From Vreelandella subterranea (lineage in GTDB: Bacteria > Pseudomonadota > Gammaproteobacteria > Pseudomonadales > Halomonadaceae), in the NCBI RefSeq assembly GCF_900111305.1, contig NZ_FOGS01000002.1:124001-188000 (forward strand): a DNA stretch of 64,000 nt. Reading direction: 5' to 3'. The notes below the pieces were generated by a model. It was not told the origin of the DNA. It worked only from the letters and a program-made list of their open reading frames with translations, and did no database searches. This document shows positions 1 through 9,250 of the stretch, one piece after another (the first letter of the stretch is position 1; each line of letters opens with the position of its first letter). Both the position numbers and the translations under genes were made by a program.

Positions 1-752
1 CCCAGATCACGACCGCTTGGCGGCTGACTGCCAAAGCGAGTCAGCTCGGCCACCGGCTCGTCGGGAAACGTCATCGGCTCCTCGGCATTGACGACAGCAT
101 GCTGCGCACCGCGGAAAATGGCTTGCTTGGCACGACGATAGCCTTGCATGTCGCCGTGTCGATCCAGGTGATCTTCCGATAAGTTTAAAAAGGCGGCCAC
201 CGCCGCTCCAAGGCGAGGGGTGGTTTCGAGCTGGAAACTGGAAAGTTCGAGGATGAACAGCTCAGCGTCAGGCTGTTGCTCCAATAGATCCAGTGCCGGG
301 GTGCCGAGATTTCCGCCCACAGCGGCCTTGACCCCCGATGCCTGGGCCATCTGCCCGAGCAGGGTCGTCACGCTTGATTTGGCATTCGAGCCGGTAATCG
401 CGGCAATGGGTGCGGACGCCGCACGCACAAACAGGGCCATTTCGCCGACCAGCCGGGGGTCGCCAGTACGAGGGTTCATCTGCGCCGCCAGCGGCGCTAA
501 CGTTGGATGATGGGGGTCGACACCCGGGCTCACCACGACCTCTTCCACCGCTTCAATATCCAGGGCCTCGAGGGGGCCGCAATGAACACTGACGTCAGGA
601 TGGGCATTGAAGAACGCAGCCATTTCGGGCGGTTCATCACGAGTATCCGCCACCATGAACGGCACGCCCTGTCGCGCCAGATGACGGCATATCGCTCGCC
701 CCGAGAGTCCCAGCCCCACGACGAGCGTTATTCCTGGTGGAACGTGAACCAT
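1..752 (-). CDS. murD: UDP-N-acetylmuramoylalanine--D-glutamate ligase, C-terminal part beyond the window
   Basis: Cytoplasmic Mur ligase that adds D-Glu to UDP-MurNAc-L-Ala with ATP. About 250 N-terminal residues are visible; the rest lies past position 1. Seen: a Rossmann-like N-terminus (VVGLGLSGRA, about 11-20), the ATP loop GSNAKSS at 121-127, and NLSEDHLDRHG near 190-200 followed by YRRAK, where the carbamylated lysine normally lies. The usual GSNGKST is GSNAKSS here; as I recall, Ala at this position is also found in Pseudomonas MurD. I chose the ATG at 752 because a GAGGGAG Shine-Dalgarno sits just before it. An in-frame ATG at 776 would add eight residues and lacks such a site. It follows mraY after a 56-bp gap as the last visible gene of the division and cell wall operon. 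Confidence 0.95.
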   Translation of the reverse strand, partial: MVHVPPGITLVVGLGLSGRAICRHLARQGVPFMVADTRDEPPEMAAFFNAHPDVSVHCGPLEALDIEAVEEVVVSPGVDPHHPTLAPLAAQMNPRTGDPRLVGEMALFVRAASAPIAAITGSNAKSSVTTLLGQMAQASGVKAAVGGNLGTPALDLLEQQPDAELFILELSSFQLETTPRLGAAVAAFLNLSEDHLDRHGDMQGYRRAKQAIFRGAQHAVVNAEEPMTFPDEPVAELTRFGSQPPSGRDL

Positions 753-808
753 CCCGGCTCCCTCATACCGACCCATGTCGGGCCCGGCCACATTGAAAAT
801 GAAAAAAC

Positions 809-1891
809 TTAACGAACTTTAAGCGTGGCCAGCCCCAGCAGCACCAGCACCACGGTAATGATCCAGAAGCGCACGATCACCCGAGGCTCTGGCCAGCCTT
901 TCAGTTCATAGTGGTGATGCAACGGCGCCATACGAAAGATGCGCCGCCCTGTCAGCTTGTAAGAACCCACCTGCAAAATGACTGAGACGGTCTCCAGCAC
1001 GAAAATACCGCCCATGATGAACAACACGATTTCCTGGCGGACAATAACAGCCACCACCCCAAGCGCAGCGCCCAGTGCAAGCGCTCCCACATCGCCCATA
1101 AAGACTTGCGCAGGGTAGGTGTTGAACCACAGGAAGCCCAGCCCGGCGCCCGCAATCGTGGCGCAGAAAACGGCCAGCTCACCGGTACCCAGGATAAACG
1201 GAATATGCAGATAGTCGGCGAAAAGCGCGTTGCCGCTGGCATAGGCAAAGACCGCAAGCCCCATCGCCACCAGCACCGTCGGCATGATGGCCAAGCCATC
1301 CAGGCCATCGGTCAGGTTGACGGCATTGGAGCTACCGACAATCACCAGATAGGTTAACAGGATATAAAAAATACCCAGAGGAATCGCGACGTCTTTCAGC
1401 GTCGGTATCAGCAAGCTGGTTTCCACTGCCGAGGCCGCTGTAAAGTAAAGAATCAGTGCCGCACTCAAGCCCACCACCGATTGCCAGAAATACTTCCAGC
1501 GGGCCGGCAGTCCCCGGGGGTTTTTCTCGACCACCTTGCGGTAATCATCTATCCAGCCAATCGCGCCAAAACCCAGTGTCACGCCCAGCACGACCCATAC
1601 GTAGTGATTGGTCAGGTCCCCCCACATCAAGGTGCTGATCGCCATGGCCATCAGAATCATCGCCCCCCCCATGGTCGGCGTACCGGCCTTTGAAAGGTGT
1701 GATTGTGGACCGTCATCACGCACGGCCTGGCCAATTTGCCCTTCGACCAGTCGCCTTATCACCCAGGGCCCCAGCCACAGACACAGAAACAGCGCTGTCA
1801 GGGCGGCGAGGATCACCCGCAAGGTTAAGTAGTTGAAAACCTGGAAGGCAGATTGATACTGCGACAGAAAATTCGCCAAATGAAGTAACAT
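809..1891 (-). CDS. mraY: Phospho-N-acetylmuramoyl-pentapeptide-transferase (lipid I synthase)
   Basis: Integral membrane enzyme that moves phospho-MurNAc-pentapeptide from UDP to undecaprenyl phosphate, giving lipid I on the inner face of the inner membrane. The 360 residues match the family length. Seen: about ten hydrophobic segments, the Asp pair at 115-116 (IDDYRK), NLTDGLDGL at 192-200, FMGDVGA with Asp267, and the His cluster [10 protein letters not shown] at 324-333. These are the known metal and substrate residues. One small departure is DVGA where DVGS is usual. It lies 9 bp after murF, within the same operon. Confidence 0.98.
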   Translation of the reverse strand: MLLHLANFLSQYQSAFQVFNYLTLRVILAALTALFLCLWLGPWVIRRLVEGQIGQAVRDDGPQSHLSKAGTPTMGGAMILMAMAISTLMWGDLTNHYVWVVLGVTLGFGAIGWIDDYRKVVEKNPRGLPARWKYFWQSVVGLSAALILYFTAASAVETSLLIPTLKDVAIPLGIFYILLTYLVIVGSSNAVNLTDGLDGLAIMPTVLVAMGLAVFAYASGNALFADYLHIPFILGTGELAVFCATIAGAGLGFLWFNTYPAQVFMGDVGALALGAALGVVAVIVRQEIVLFIMGGIFVLETVSVILQVGSYKLTGRRIFRMAPLHHHYELKGWPEPRVIVRFWIITVVLVLLGLATLKVR

Positions 1892-1900
1892 GGACGGCGT

Positions 1901-3259
1901 TTACCTTATCTCATCCGTGCGCAGGGCGGTGACAATTTGTTCCATGCCTGCGCTGCGCGACCCTTTTACCAACAAGCTGGCATTGGGCGGCAACGTATTG
2001 TGAAGATGACGCACAAGCGTCGCGTGATCATTAAAATGCAACCCACCATCAAAGGCATCGCTGGCCGGCTTGGCGGCTTCCCCCAGGGTTAACAGCAGAT
2101 CGACCCCCAACTGCGCCGCATATCGGCCGATATCCGCGTGCAAAGCGCTGGAATCACTACCCAGCTCCCCCATTGCCCCCAAGGCACACCAGCGCGGCCC
2201 CGGCAGGCTCATCAACGTCTCCAGCGCGGCTTTCACCGCGCCGGGGTTGGCGTTGTAGCTATCATCAAGCAGGCTTACACCGCGCAGCCCGGGTAGCACA
2301 CCAAGCCGGTTGGGGAGTGCAGACAGGCGCGCCAGGCGCTCGATCACCTGCGCTGGCGACACCCCCAGAGAGAGCGCCGCCGCCGCTGCCGCGAGCGCAT
2401 TACTCACATTATGCTTGCCCAGCAGCGGTAACTGTACCCGCCCAAGGGATCGCCCTTGATAGTTAAGCGTGAAAGCATAACGCCCTTGGGAGTCACAGGA
2501 AAGCGCTTCGGCCCAGATATCCGCCGGTGCCTTGATGCTGAAGCTGATCACATGACGCGGCGCAGCACAGGCTGCCCAGTAGGCAAAATAATGATCGTCG
2601 CGATTTAAAACCGCCACGCCATCGTCCGCCAAACCGCTCAGCACTTCCCCCTTGGCCTGGGCAATTTGCCCCATCCCGCCAAACTCGCCGACATGAGCAC
2701 CGGTCACATTGGTAATCACGGCGACCTGGGGCCGAGCCAGACGTGTCGTCCAGGCAATTTCCCCCAGGTGATTGGCCCCCAACTCAACCACCGCCGCCTG
2801 ATGGTCCGGCGTCAACGCCAGCAAGGTCATTGGCGCCCCAATGTCATTATTGAGGTTTCCCTGGGTGGAATGAACCGCGCCCAGCGGTGCCAGCAAGGCG
2901 GCCGTCATGTCTTTCACCGTGGTTTTGCCACTGTTGCCGGTCACCGCGACCAGCGGGCCCTGCCAGTCTTCGCGCACGGCGGCAGACATCAACCCCAATC
3001 CCAGACGGGTATCAGGACACACCACCTGTGGCAGCGGGCTATTCACAGGTGCCTCCACCAGCGCTGCCACCGCGCCCGCCTGCTGCGCCTCGGCCAATAG
3101 ATCATGACCGTCAAACCGCGGCCCCTTGAGGGCGACAAACAGCCCTCCCGCCACCATCTTGCGCGTGTCGGTGACGACAGTGCTGATGGGCATGTCCGCC
3201 AAGGATGACGGCGCTTCAACGGCGAGCGCCGCCGCCACGCGACCGAGCGTCCAGTTCAT
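1901..3259 (-). CDS. murF: UDP-MurNAc-tripeptide--D-Ala-D-Ala ligase
   Basis: Last cytoplasmic Mur ligase; it joins D-Ala-D-Ala to UDP-MurNAc-tripeptide. 452 residues, the normal length. The ATP loop VTGNSGKTTVK is at about 106-116, and LDDSYNANPGAVKAAL in the C-terminal half is the typical MurF core. The start codon follows directly on the murE stop with no gap, so translation of the two is probably coupled. Confidence 0.97.
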   Translation of the reverse strand: MNWTLGRVAAALAVEAPSSLADMPISTVVTDTRKMVAGGLFVALKGPRFDGHDLLAEAQQAGAVAALVEAPVNSPLPQVVCPDTRLGLGLMSAAVREDWQGPLVAVTGNSGKTTVKDMTAALLAPLGAVHSTQGNLNNDIGAPMTLLALTPDHQAAVVELGANHLGEIAWTTRLARPQVAVITNVTGAHVGEFGGMGQIAQAKGEVLSGLADDGVAVLNRDDHYFAYWAACAAPRHVISFSIKAPADIWAEALSCDSQGRYAFTLNYQGRSLGRVQLPLLGKHNVSNALAAAAAALSLGVSPAQVIERLARLSALPNRLGVLPGLRGVSLLDDSYNANPGAVKAALETLMSLPGPRWCALGAMGELGSDSSALHADIGRYAAQLGVDLLLTLGEAAKPASDAFDGGLHFNDHATLVRHLHNTLPPNASLLVKGSRSAGMEQIVTALRTDEIR

Positions 3260-4744
3260 CTAGAGCGCCTCCCGAGCGGCCAGCGCGGACTGCACGGCCT
3301 CACCATCATGGTAGGGGTGGCGCACCCCCTTGATTTCCTGATAGGGCTCGTGGCCCTTGCCCGCCACCAGAATGACATCGTCAGGGTTGGCGTGGCGGAC
3401 CGCGTAGGCAATCGCCTCGCTTCGCTCGGCAATTTCAAGCGGCTGAGCCTTCTGACTGAAGCCTGCCAGAATATCGGCGCGTATGCTGTCGGCCGACTCC
3501 CCCCGGGGGTTATCGTCCGTCACGATCACGCCATCCGCATGCGCTTCTGCTACACGCGCCATTTCGGCGCGCTTGCCGGTATCACGTTCACCGCCACAGC
3601 CGAACACGCACCATAGTTTGCCCGCATGCCCATCAAGGGCGCGCAGTGCGTTATCGAGCGCATCCGGCGTATGAGCATAATCGATCACCACGCTGGGGGC
3701 GCCCGCCTGACGGTAGCATTCCATGCGCCCCGGCACCGGGTGAAGCGATTCTGCCGCTTTGAACAGCGAATCCAATGGTTCACCCAAGCCATATAGCGTT
3801 GCCATGGCCAGCAAGACGTTATCCAGGTTAAAGCGCCCCATCAGCGACAGCGACAGCGTTTTTTCACCATCGGGCGTAGCGATTAGTGCCTGCTGGCCTT
3901 CACTATGAGGATTCCAGCCAACCACGCGTAGCGTGACGGCCTCTTCGGTGCCTGTCGCCAGGACGCGCACATGGCTATCGCAGCCCGCCAACATCAGACG
4001 CACGAGCGGGTCATCACCGTTCATCACGGCAAGGGCAAGCTCAGTACGCCGGAATAACTTGGCCTTGGCGGCCGCATAGGCAGCCATGCTGCCATGATAA
4101 TCCAGATGATCACGGCTCAAGTTGGTAAACACGGCGGTCGTGATATCAACGCTATCCAGCCGGGATTGATCAAGGGCATGGGATGACACTTCCAGCGCCA
4201 CACGCTTGACACCCTGACGAGCCAGCCTACCCAGCGCGGCATGCATGGCAAGGGCGCCCGGCGTCGTAAGCCCGGTATCGCTCAGCGCGCCCAGGCGGCC
4301 TACGCCCAGGGTGCCGATGACCCCCGCCGGCGTCCCGAGTGCATCACTCAACGCGGCAATGTAGTGCGTCACCGAGCTTTTGCCATTGGTTCCCGTGACA
4401 CCGATGACCTCGGGGCCTTCAGGCAGTTGAAACAGCACGCGCCCCAGCTCCCCGAGCCGTCGTGTCAGATAAGGTAGCTGCAGGACACGGCCATCGAGGG
4501 TGATATCACCATGGCTGGCATGGGCAAGCACCAGGCCCGCACCTGCCTCAAGGGCACTATCAATAAAGTCACGACCGTCTAGCTGGCCGCCTGGAATAGC
4601 CACAAAAATATCGCCAGGGGCGATCTGGCGAGAATCGCTGGTGATGTTGATATTGTCGGACAACGATGGCAACGTTTCAGGCAACCCACCGGCCGGCCAC
4701 ACTTTTGTGAGCGCTTGTACCACCTCATTCGGGCTAAGCGTCAT
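3260..4744 (-). CDS. murE: UDP-MurNAc-L-Ala-D-Glu--meso-diaminopimelate ligase
   Basis: Adds meso-diaminopimelate to UDP-MurNAc-dipeptide in the cytoplasm. 494 residues. The ATP loop GTNGKSS is at about 118-124. YAAAKAKLFR holds the lysine that is carbamylated in this family. The C-terminal DNPR motif (TDDNPRGES) is the known marker for meso-diaminopimelate rather than lysine specificity, so the peptidoglycan should be of the usual Gram-negative type. It starts 15 bp after ftsI. Confidence 0.98.
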   Translation of the reverse strand: MTLSPNEVVQALTKVWPAGGLPETLPSLSDNINITSDSRQIAPGDIFVAIPGGQLDGRDFIDSALEAGAGLVLAHASHGDITLDGRVLQLPYLTRRLGELGRVLFQLPEGPEVIGVTGTNGKSSVTHYIAALSDALGTPAGVIGTLGVGRLGALSDTGLTTPGALAMHAALGRLARQGVKRVALEVSSHALDQSRLDSVDITTAVFTNLSRDHLDYHGSMAAYAAAKAKLFRRTELALAVMNGDDPLVRLMLAGCDSHVRVLATGTEEAVTLRVVGWNPHSEGQQALIATPDGEKTLSLSLMGRFNLDNVLLAMATLYGLGEPLDSLFKAAESLHPVPGRMECYRQAGAPSVVIDYAHTPDALDNALRALDGHAGKLWCVFGCGGERDTGKRAEMARVAEAHADGVIVTDDNPRGESADSIRADILAGFSQKAQPLEIAERSEAIAYAVRHANPDDVILVAGKGHEPYQEIKGVRHPYHDGEAVQSALAAREAL

Positions 4745-4759
4745 GCAATCTCCTTCCCA

Positions 4760-6469
4760 CTAGTCCACCTCTCGATCAGGAGGCACGTCCAATAACCTTA
4801 GCGCATTACCTGTCACACTTGAGAATACCGGTGCCGCCACGGCGCCTCCGTAGAACTCGCCTGCCTTGGGATGGTCGATCATGACCACCGTCACGATACG
4901 CGGATCCGAAATCGGGGCAATGCCAGCAAAGACACTGCGATAAGCATCTGTTGCATAACCACCACTCTGCCCCGACTTGCGCACTGTGCCGGTCTTGCCG
5001 CCCACGCGATAACCTTCTACCCGGGCACGGCGCCCTCCTGAGTAGGCACCCACCGAGGTTTCGAGAATATCCAGCAGATCATTGGCGACGCTGGGCGTCA
5101 TGGCAGGAATTCCCTCGGGATTTGAGGACAAGCGTAATAATGATGGCGGTATACGAGTGCCGTTATTGGCAATGGCCGTGTAGGCACTGGCCAGCTGTAC
5201 CGCCGAGACCGACAAGCCATAGCCATACGACAGTGCTGCACGCTCGCTGCGCGACCAACGTATCGGAGCGGGTAAGTGCCCGGTAGTTTCTCCTGGAAAA
5301 CCTGTTTCGGCACTCTGACCAAAGCCTAGTCGATGGTATTTTTCCCAGATTGCATTGTCGTTAAGCTCTAAAGCGAGACGCGACATACCAATATTGGACG
5401 ACTTCTCAAGGATCCCCGCTAGATCCAGCTCACCGTAATTGCGAAAATCACGTATCGTGTATTCATCGATTCGCATCCAGCCGGGAGAGGTGTCAACGAC
5501 CGTATCACGATCAAATCCTTCGCTCTCCAGCACCGCCGACATCGCCAACGGCTTCATCACCGACCCTGGTTCGAAGACATCGACCAAGGCTTGATTACGC
5601 AACCCACGAGGGTCGAGTCCTGCGCGATTATTCGGGTTGTAGGAAGGTAGATTGGCCATGGCCAGCACTTCACCGCTACGGGCGTCCATCATGACCAGGA
5701 CACCACCATCCGCCTCGTTTTCAACGACCGCTGACCGGAGCTCCCGGTAGGCCATGTACTGCAAACGCTGATCAATCGAGAGGGTCAAGTCGCCACCTGG
5801 CTGCGCTTCACGAATTACATCCAGCTCCCTGACCAGCCGGCCTCGACGATCCTTGATAATACGTCGCTGCCCGGGACGACCGGCCAGGTGAGGCTGGTAG
5901 GCAAGCTCGAGCCCTTCCTGTCCGACATCATCAACATTAGTCACGCCAAGCAGTTGTGCGGCGACTTCACCCGCAGGGTAATAACGCTTGTATTCCCGCT
6001 GGGGATAGACCCCGGGCGTGCGTAAATCGAGGATACGCTGGGCGGCTTCGGGCGTCATTTGGCGACGCAAGTACATGAACTCGTGTTCACTATAGCGCGC
6101 CACTCGGGCTTCAAACGACTCCAGCGACATACCCAGCGCCTGCGCCAGGACGATACGCTGAATCGCGTCGTCGGGTAGTTCCTGGGGGTTCGCCCAAAGT
6201 GTTACCACCGGCGTAGAGATCGCCAGCGGCTCGCCATTGCGGTCAGTAATCATCCCTCGGTGGGCGGGAATGACCTCATTGCGCAACGTACGCGCATCCC
6301 CCTGGCTTTGCAGAAAAGGACGGTCGATCACCTGCAGCAAGGTAATCCGCCCAATCAGGATCGCGGACACCAGGACAATAAGGAGCATGACAAAGAAAAA
6401 CCGCCCCCCCGGTAGCGGGGGGGCGACAGGCGCTTGGCGTGAACTGACACCCCGGCGCTGAGTGCTCAT
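4760..6469 (-). CDS. ftsI: Septal peptidoglycan transpeptidase FtsI (PBP3)
   Basis: Class B penicillin-binding protein that cross-links peptidoglycan at the septum with FtsW. 569 residues. Layout: a short basic cytoplasmic tail, one transmembrane anchor at about 23-45, the dimerisation domain (RGMITDRNGEPLA, about 71-83), then the transpeptidase domain with nucleophile Ser303 in SVMK, SSN at 357-359 and KTG at 492-494. All three catalytic motifs are intact. The start overlaps the ftsL stop by 4 bp. Confidence 0.98.
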   Translation of the reverse strand: MSTQRRGVSSRQAPVAPPLPGGRFFFVMLLIVLVSAILIGRITLLQVIDRPFLQSQGDARTLRNEVIPAHRGMITDRNGEPLAISTPVVTLWANPQELPDDAIQRIVLAQALGMSLESFEARVARYSEHEFMYLRRQMTPEAAQRILDLRTPGVYPQREYKRYYPAGEVAAQLLGVTNVDDVGQEGLELAYQPHLAGRPGQRRIIKDRRGRLVRELDVIREAQPGGDLTLSIDQRLQYMAYRELRSAVVENEADGGVLVMMDARSGEVLAMANLPSYNPNNRAGLDPRGLRNQALVDVFEPGSVMKPLAMSAVLESEGFDRDTVVDTSPGWMRIDEYTIRDFRNYGELDLAGILEKSSNIGMSRLALELNDNAIWEKYHRLGFGQSAETGFPGETTGHLPAPIRWSRSERAALSYGYGLSVSAVQLASAYTAIANNGTRIPPSLLRLSSNPEGIPAMTPSVANDLLDILETSVGAYSGGRRARVEGYRVGGKTGTVRKSGQSGGYATDAYRSVFAGIAPISDPRIVTVVMIDHPKAGEFYGGAVAAPVFSSVTGNALRLLDVPPDREVD

Positions 6470-6819
6470 GGCCGAATTACCTCAACGTCGTCAACATCGG
6501 GAATGCGCATTCCCAGGCGCTGTGTGGCAATTTGCTCAATACGCGCAGGGGTGGACCACGCGCCTTCTTCCAGCAGTAGCTGCCCCCACTCGGTGTTCAA
6601 CTGACTCCGCTCTTGCTCTAGTTGCTGCAGCTCGGCGTACTGCCCCCGCGTCGCATGAGTGGTCGCGACGACGCCAAAAGCGGTTGCCAGGCAGGCTAAA
6701 AAAAGCAGGCTCAATGCCACCGGCCAGGGCCGCAGACGCAAAGAAAACGGCCATCCAGCCTGCAAAGAAGACCACCACCGATCAAGTTGCTCCAAGCTCA
6801 TGCTGACATCCGTGATCAC
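6466..6819 (-). CDS. ftsL: Cell division protein FtsL
   Basis: Small bitopic division protein that forms a complex with FtsB and FtsQ and helps activate FtsWI. 117 residues. A single transmembrane helix at about 32-53 is followed by a Gln/Glu-rich periplasmic coiled coil at about 58-85. The sequence is weakly conserved, so the call rests on topology and on position between rsmH and ftsI. The upstream start is a GTG sharing one base with the rsmH stop; an ATG at 6801 (MSLEQLDRW) is an equally possible start. Confidence 0.9.
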   Translation of the reverse strand: MITDVSMSLEQLDRWWSSLQAGWPFSLRLRPWPVALSLLFLACLATAFGVVATTHATRGQYAELQQLEQERSQLNTEWGQLLLEEGAWSTPARIEQIATQRLGMRIPDVDDVEVIRP

Positions 6820-7766
6820 TATCGTTTACGTGCGGCACGCATGACCGCACTACGGGCTCGCGGGTTCTCGGCCACCTCGTCATCGCTTGGCCGTTTTCCT
6901 TTGCCCAGCGCCTCGAGACGACGGTTCAGCTGGTCATCACGAATCGGCACACCTTTGGGCAGATGCGTATCGCCCCGCACATGGTGACGGATAAACCGCT
7001 TGACCCGGCGATCCTCGAGGGAATGGAAGCTGATGACCACCAGATGGCCACCCGGCGCCAAGGCCTCGAGGGCAGCTTCCAGCGCCGCATCCAGTTGCTC
7101 CAACTCACCGTTTAAGTAGATTCGCAGACCCTGAAATGCCTTGGTAGCCGGATGACGGCCTTTTTCCCAGGCAGGATGGGCGGCTTTCAGCACGTCGGCC
7201 AAGTCCACCGTATGCGTAAAGGGGGCCTCGCCTCGTCGATTGACAACCGCTCGCGCAAGTCGTTTCCCAAAGCGTTCTTCGCCATAGGCTTTGAAGACGT
7301 GCGCGATGGTTGCTTCACTGGCGTGAGCAAGAAATTCTGCGGCGCTTTCCCCCTGGCTGGGATCCATGCGCATATCCAGCGGGCCATTGCGCATAAAGCT
7401 GAACCCCCGCTCAGGGTCATCAAGCTGTGGCGATGACACGCCAACATCGAGCAGGATCCCGGCAAGCTTGCCATGCACGCCCTGCTCACGGGCAACATCG
7501 GCCAGCCGGGCAAAGTCGCGCTGCACCATGGTGAATCGTGAATCGGCAATATCCGACGCCGCCGCCACGGCCTGTGGATCCCGGTCGAGGGCGATCAGGC
7601 GACCTGCCTCGTTCAAGCGCGACAGGATGACCCGGGAATGGCCGCCACGACCGAAGGTACCGTCAAGGTATACGCCATCAGGTTGATGCACGAGGACATC
7701 GACGGCGCCGTCCAGTAGTACACTGGTATGTTCGTATTGAGCGCTAGCCTGGTCAGGTGACGGCAT
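6819..7766 (-). CDS. rsmH: 16S rRNA (cytosine1402-N4)-methyltransferase
   Basis: Methylates N4 of C1402 in the decoding centre of 16S rRNA. RsmI, encoded 516 bp upstream, methylates the 2'-OH of the same nucleotide. 315 residues. The SAM-binding loop [10 protein letters not shown] is at 35-44, and the C-terminal region has the typical [12 protein letters not shown]. It is the first gene of the division cluster here. In many bacteria mraZ precedes it, but the space up to rnpB holds no such reading frame, only a tandem repeat. Confidence 0.97.
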   Translation of the reverse strand: MPSPDQASAQYEHTSVLLDGAVDVLVHQPDGVYLDGTFGRGGHSRVILSRLNEAGRLIALDRDPQAVAAASDIADSRFTMVQRDFARLADVAREQGVHGKLAGILLDVGVSSPQLDDPERGFSFMRNGPLDMRMDPSQGESAAEFLAHASEATIAHVFKAYGEERFGKRLARAVVNRRGEAPFTHTVDLADVLKAAHPAWEKGRHPATKAFQGLRIYLNGELEQLDAALEAALEALAPGGHLVVISFHSLEDRRVKRFIRHHVRGDTHLPKGVPIRDDQLNRRLEALGKGKRPSDDEVAENPRARSAVMRAARKR

Positions 7767-7796
7767 GGTAAAGCTCGCAGATAGTACCGTTCAGAA

Positions 7797-7856
7797 ACAG
7801 CACTCTCACAGACTGTACATTCACAGACAGTACACTCACAGACAGTACACTCACAG
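7797..7856 (-). repeat. Four-copy 15-bp tandem repeat in the rsmH leader
   Basis: Read on the minus strand, the units are CTGTGAGTGTACTGT, an identical second copy, CTGTGAATGTACAGT and CTGTGAGAGTGCTGT. They lie head to tail with no spacing at 7842-7856, 7827-7841, 7812-7826 and 7797-7811. A more degenerate fifth copy may follow up to the TACTAT at 7780-7785, a possible -10 box. The array sits between rnpB and rsmH, where the division-cluster promoter is expected, so it could hold repeated operator sites or be a simple replication-slippage product. Confidence 0.9.
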
Positions 7857-7860
7857 GATA

Positions 7861-7890
7861 ACGGGGGGCATGCCTGGGCATACCCCGATG
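7861..7890 (-). terminator. Hairpin downstream of rnpB
   Basis: On the minus strand, GGGGTATG and CATGCCCC form an eight-pair stem closing on CCCAGG just after the rnpB 3' end. There is no U-rich tract after it, so it is either a weak terminator or a processing barrier. Low certainty. Confidence 0.35.
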
Positions 7891-7892
7891 AA

Positions 7893-8250
<358 letters not shown>

Positions 8251-8257
8251 GGCGGCA

Positions 8258-8286
8258 AGCATACCAGCGCCCAACGTTCGCCTCAA
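8258..8286 (-). promoter_or_regulatory. Probable sigma-70 promoter of rnpB
   Basis: On the minus strand, TTGAGG (8281-8286) and TATGCT (8258-8263) are separated by exactly 17 bp, and the mapped rnpB 5' end lies 7-8 nt past the -10 box. The -35 hexamer contains the TGA stop codon of rsmI. Confidence 0.7.
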
Positions 8287-9140
8287 TGCTCACCTTTCAT
8301 GCCTTGCAAGCGGGCATACCAGGTTTGCTTACGACCGCCGAACAGACGGGCGGCCACACTTGCCGCCTGCTTGACACCAACCCCTTCTCCAAGCAACGTC
8401 TCAAGCAGGGTGTCAGCGTCAATCGCCTGCTGCTCACTTTGCGCTACCGGCGGCGCACCTGCGACGATCACCACAAACTCACCACGCGCCTGATTGGGGT
8501 CACTGGACAACTGCGCCAGTAACGACGCTGGTGTTCCATGAAGAAAGGTCTCGAAGGTTTTGGTCAACTCGCGAGCCAGGACGACCTCGCGGCCCTCCAG
8601 CTGTTCATGCAAGGCTTCCAGGGTATGCACGATACGATGCGGGGATTCGTAAAATACCAGCGTCTCCTCGCGCACCTTCCAGGCCTCCAGTGCTTGCCGT
8701 CTCGCGCCGGGTTTGGCCGGTAGAAACCCACCAAATACAAACCGATCCGTCGGCAAGCCAGCCGCAGACAAGGCGGCAATCAGTGCGCAGGGGCCAGGTA
8801 TCGGCACGACATGACGATTGCGAGCGCGCAGCTCGCGTACCAACAAGAACCCCGGGTCGCTGATCAACGGCGTTCCGGCATCGCTGATCAAGGCAATATC
8901 CTCCCCCGCTTCAAGATAGCGATCCAGGCTATCGATCCGTCCCGCTTCGTTGTGTTCGTGCAACGATATCATTGGCTTATTCAAGCCCAGATGCGACAGC
9001 AGGCGGGCACTGTGGCGGGTATCCTCAGCGGCAACGCGCGCCACTTCACCCAGCAGGCGCACGGCACGGGCAGAAAGATCATCCAAATTCCCAATCGGCG
9101 TGGCGACCACGTACAATGTACCCGGCGGTGTATGTGTCAT
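8283..9140 (-). CDS. rsmI: 16S rRNA (cytidine1402-2'-O)-methyltransferase
   Basis: SAM-dependent enzyme of the tetrapyrrole-methylase fold that 2'-O-methylates C1402 of 16S rRNA. 285 residues. Seen: ATPIGNLDD at 13-21, AEDTRHS at 38-44, LISDAGTPLISDPG in the first third, and FYESPHR in the middle, all RsmI signatures. I start at the ATG at 9140, preceded at correct spacing by GGAG. A TTG at 9152 would add four residues. It is divergent from lpoA across about 110 bp. Confidence 0.96.
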   Translation of the reverse strand: MTHTPPGTLYVVATPIGNLDDLSARAVRLLGEVARVAAEDTRHSARLLSHLGLNKPMISLHEHNEAGRIDSLDRYLEAGEDIALISDAGTPLISDPGFLLVRELRARNRHVVPIPGPCALIAALSAAGLPTDRFVFGGFLPAKPGARRQALEAWKVREETLVFYESPHRIVHTLEALHEQLEGREVVLARELTKTFETFLHGTPASLLAQLSSDPNQARGEFVVIVAGAPPVAQSEQQAIDADTLLETLLGEGVGVKQAASVAARLFGGRKQTWYARLQGMKGEH

Positions 9141-9250
9141 CGTGACTCCCAATTCGTCAATGGCTTGCCCCTCGGTACGCTATGCTTGTGCAATAGTCGC
9201 CAAATCGTTGACAAGCAGCGACGGCGCAAATGGAAACTAAGGAAGGATAC

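Noticed and set aside
7797..7856. CRISPR-like array
   Set aside because: Units abut with no spacers and are only 15 bp.
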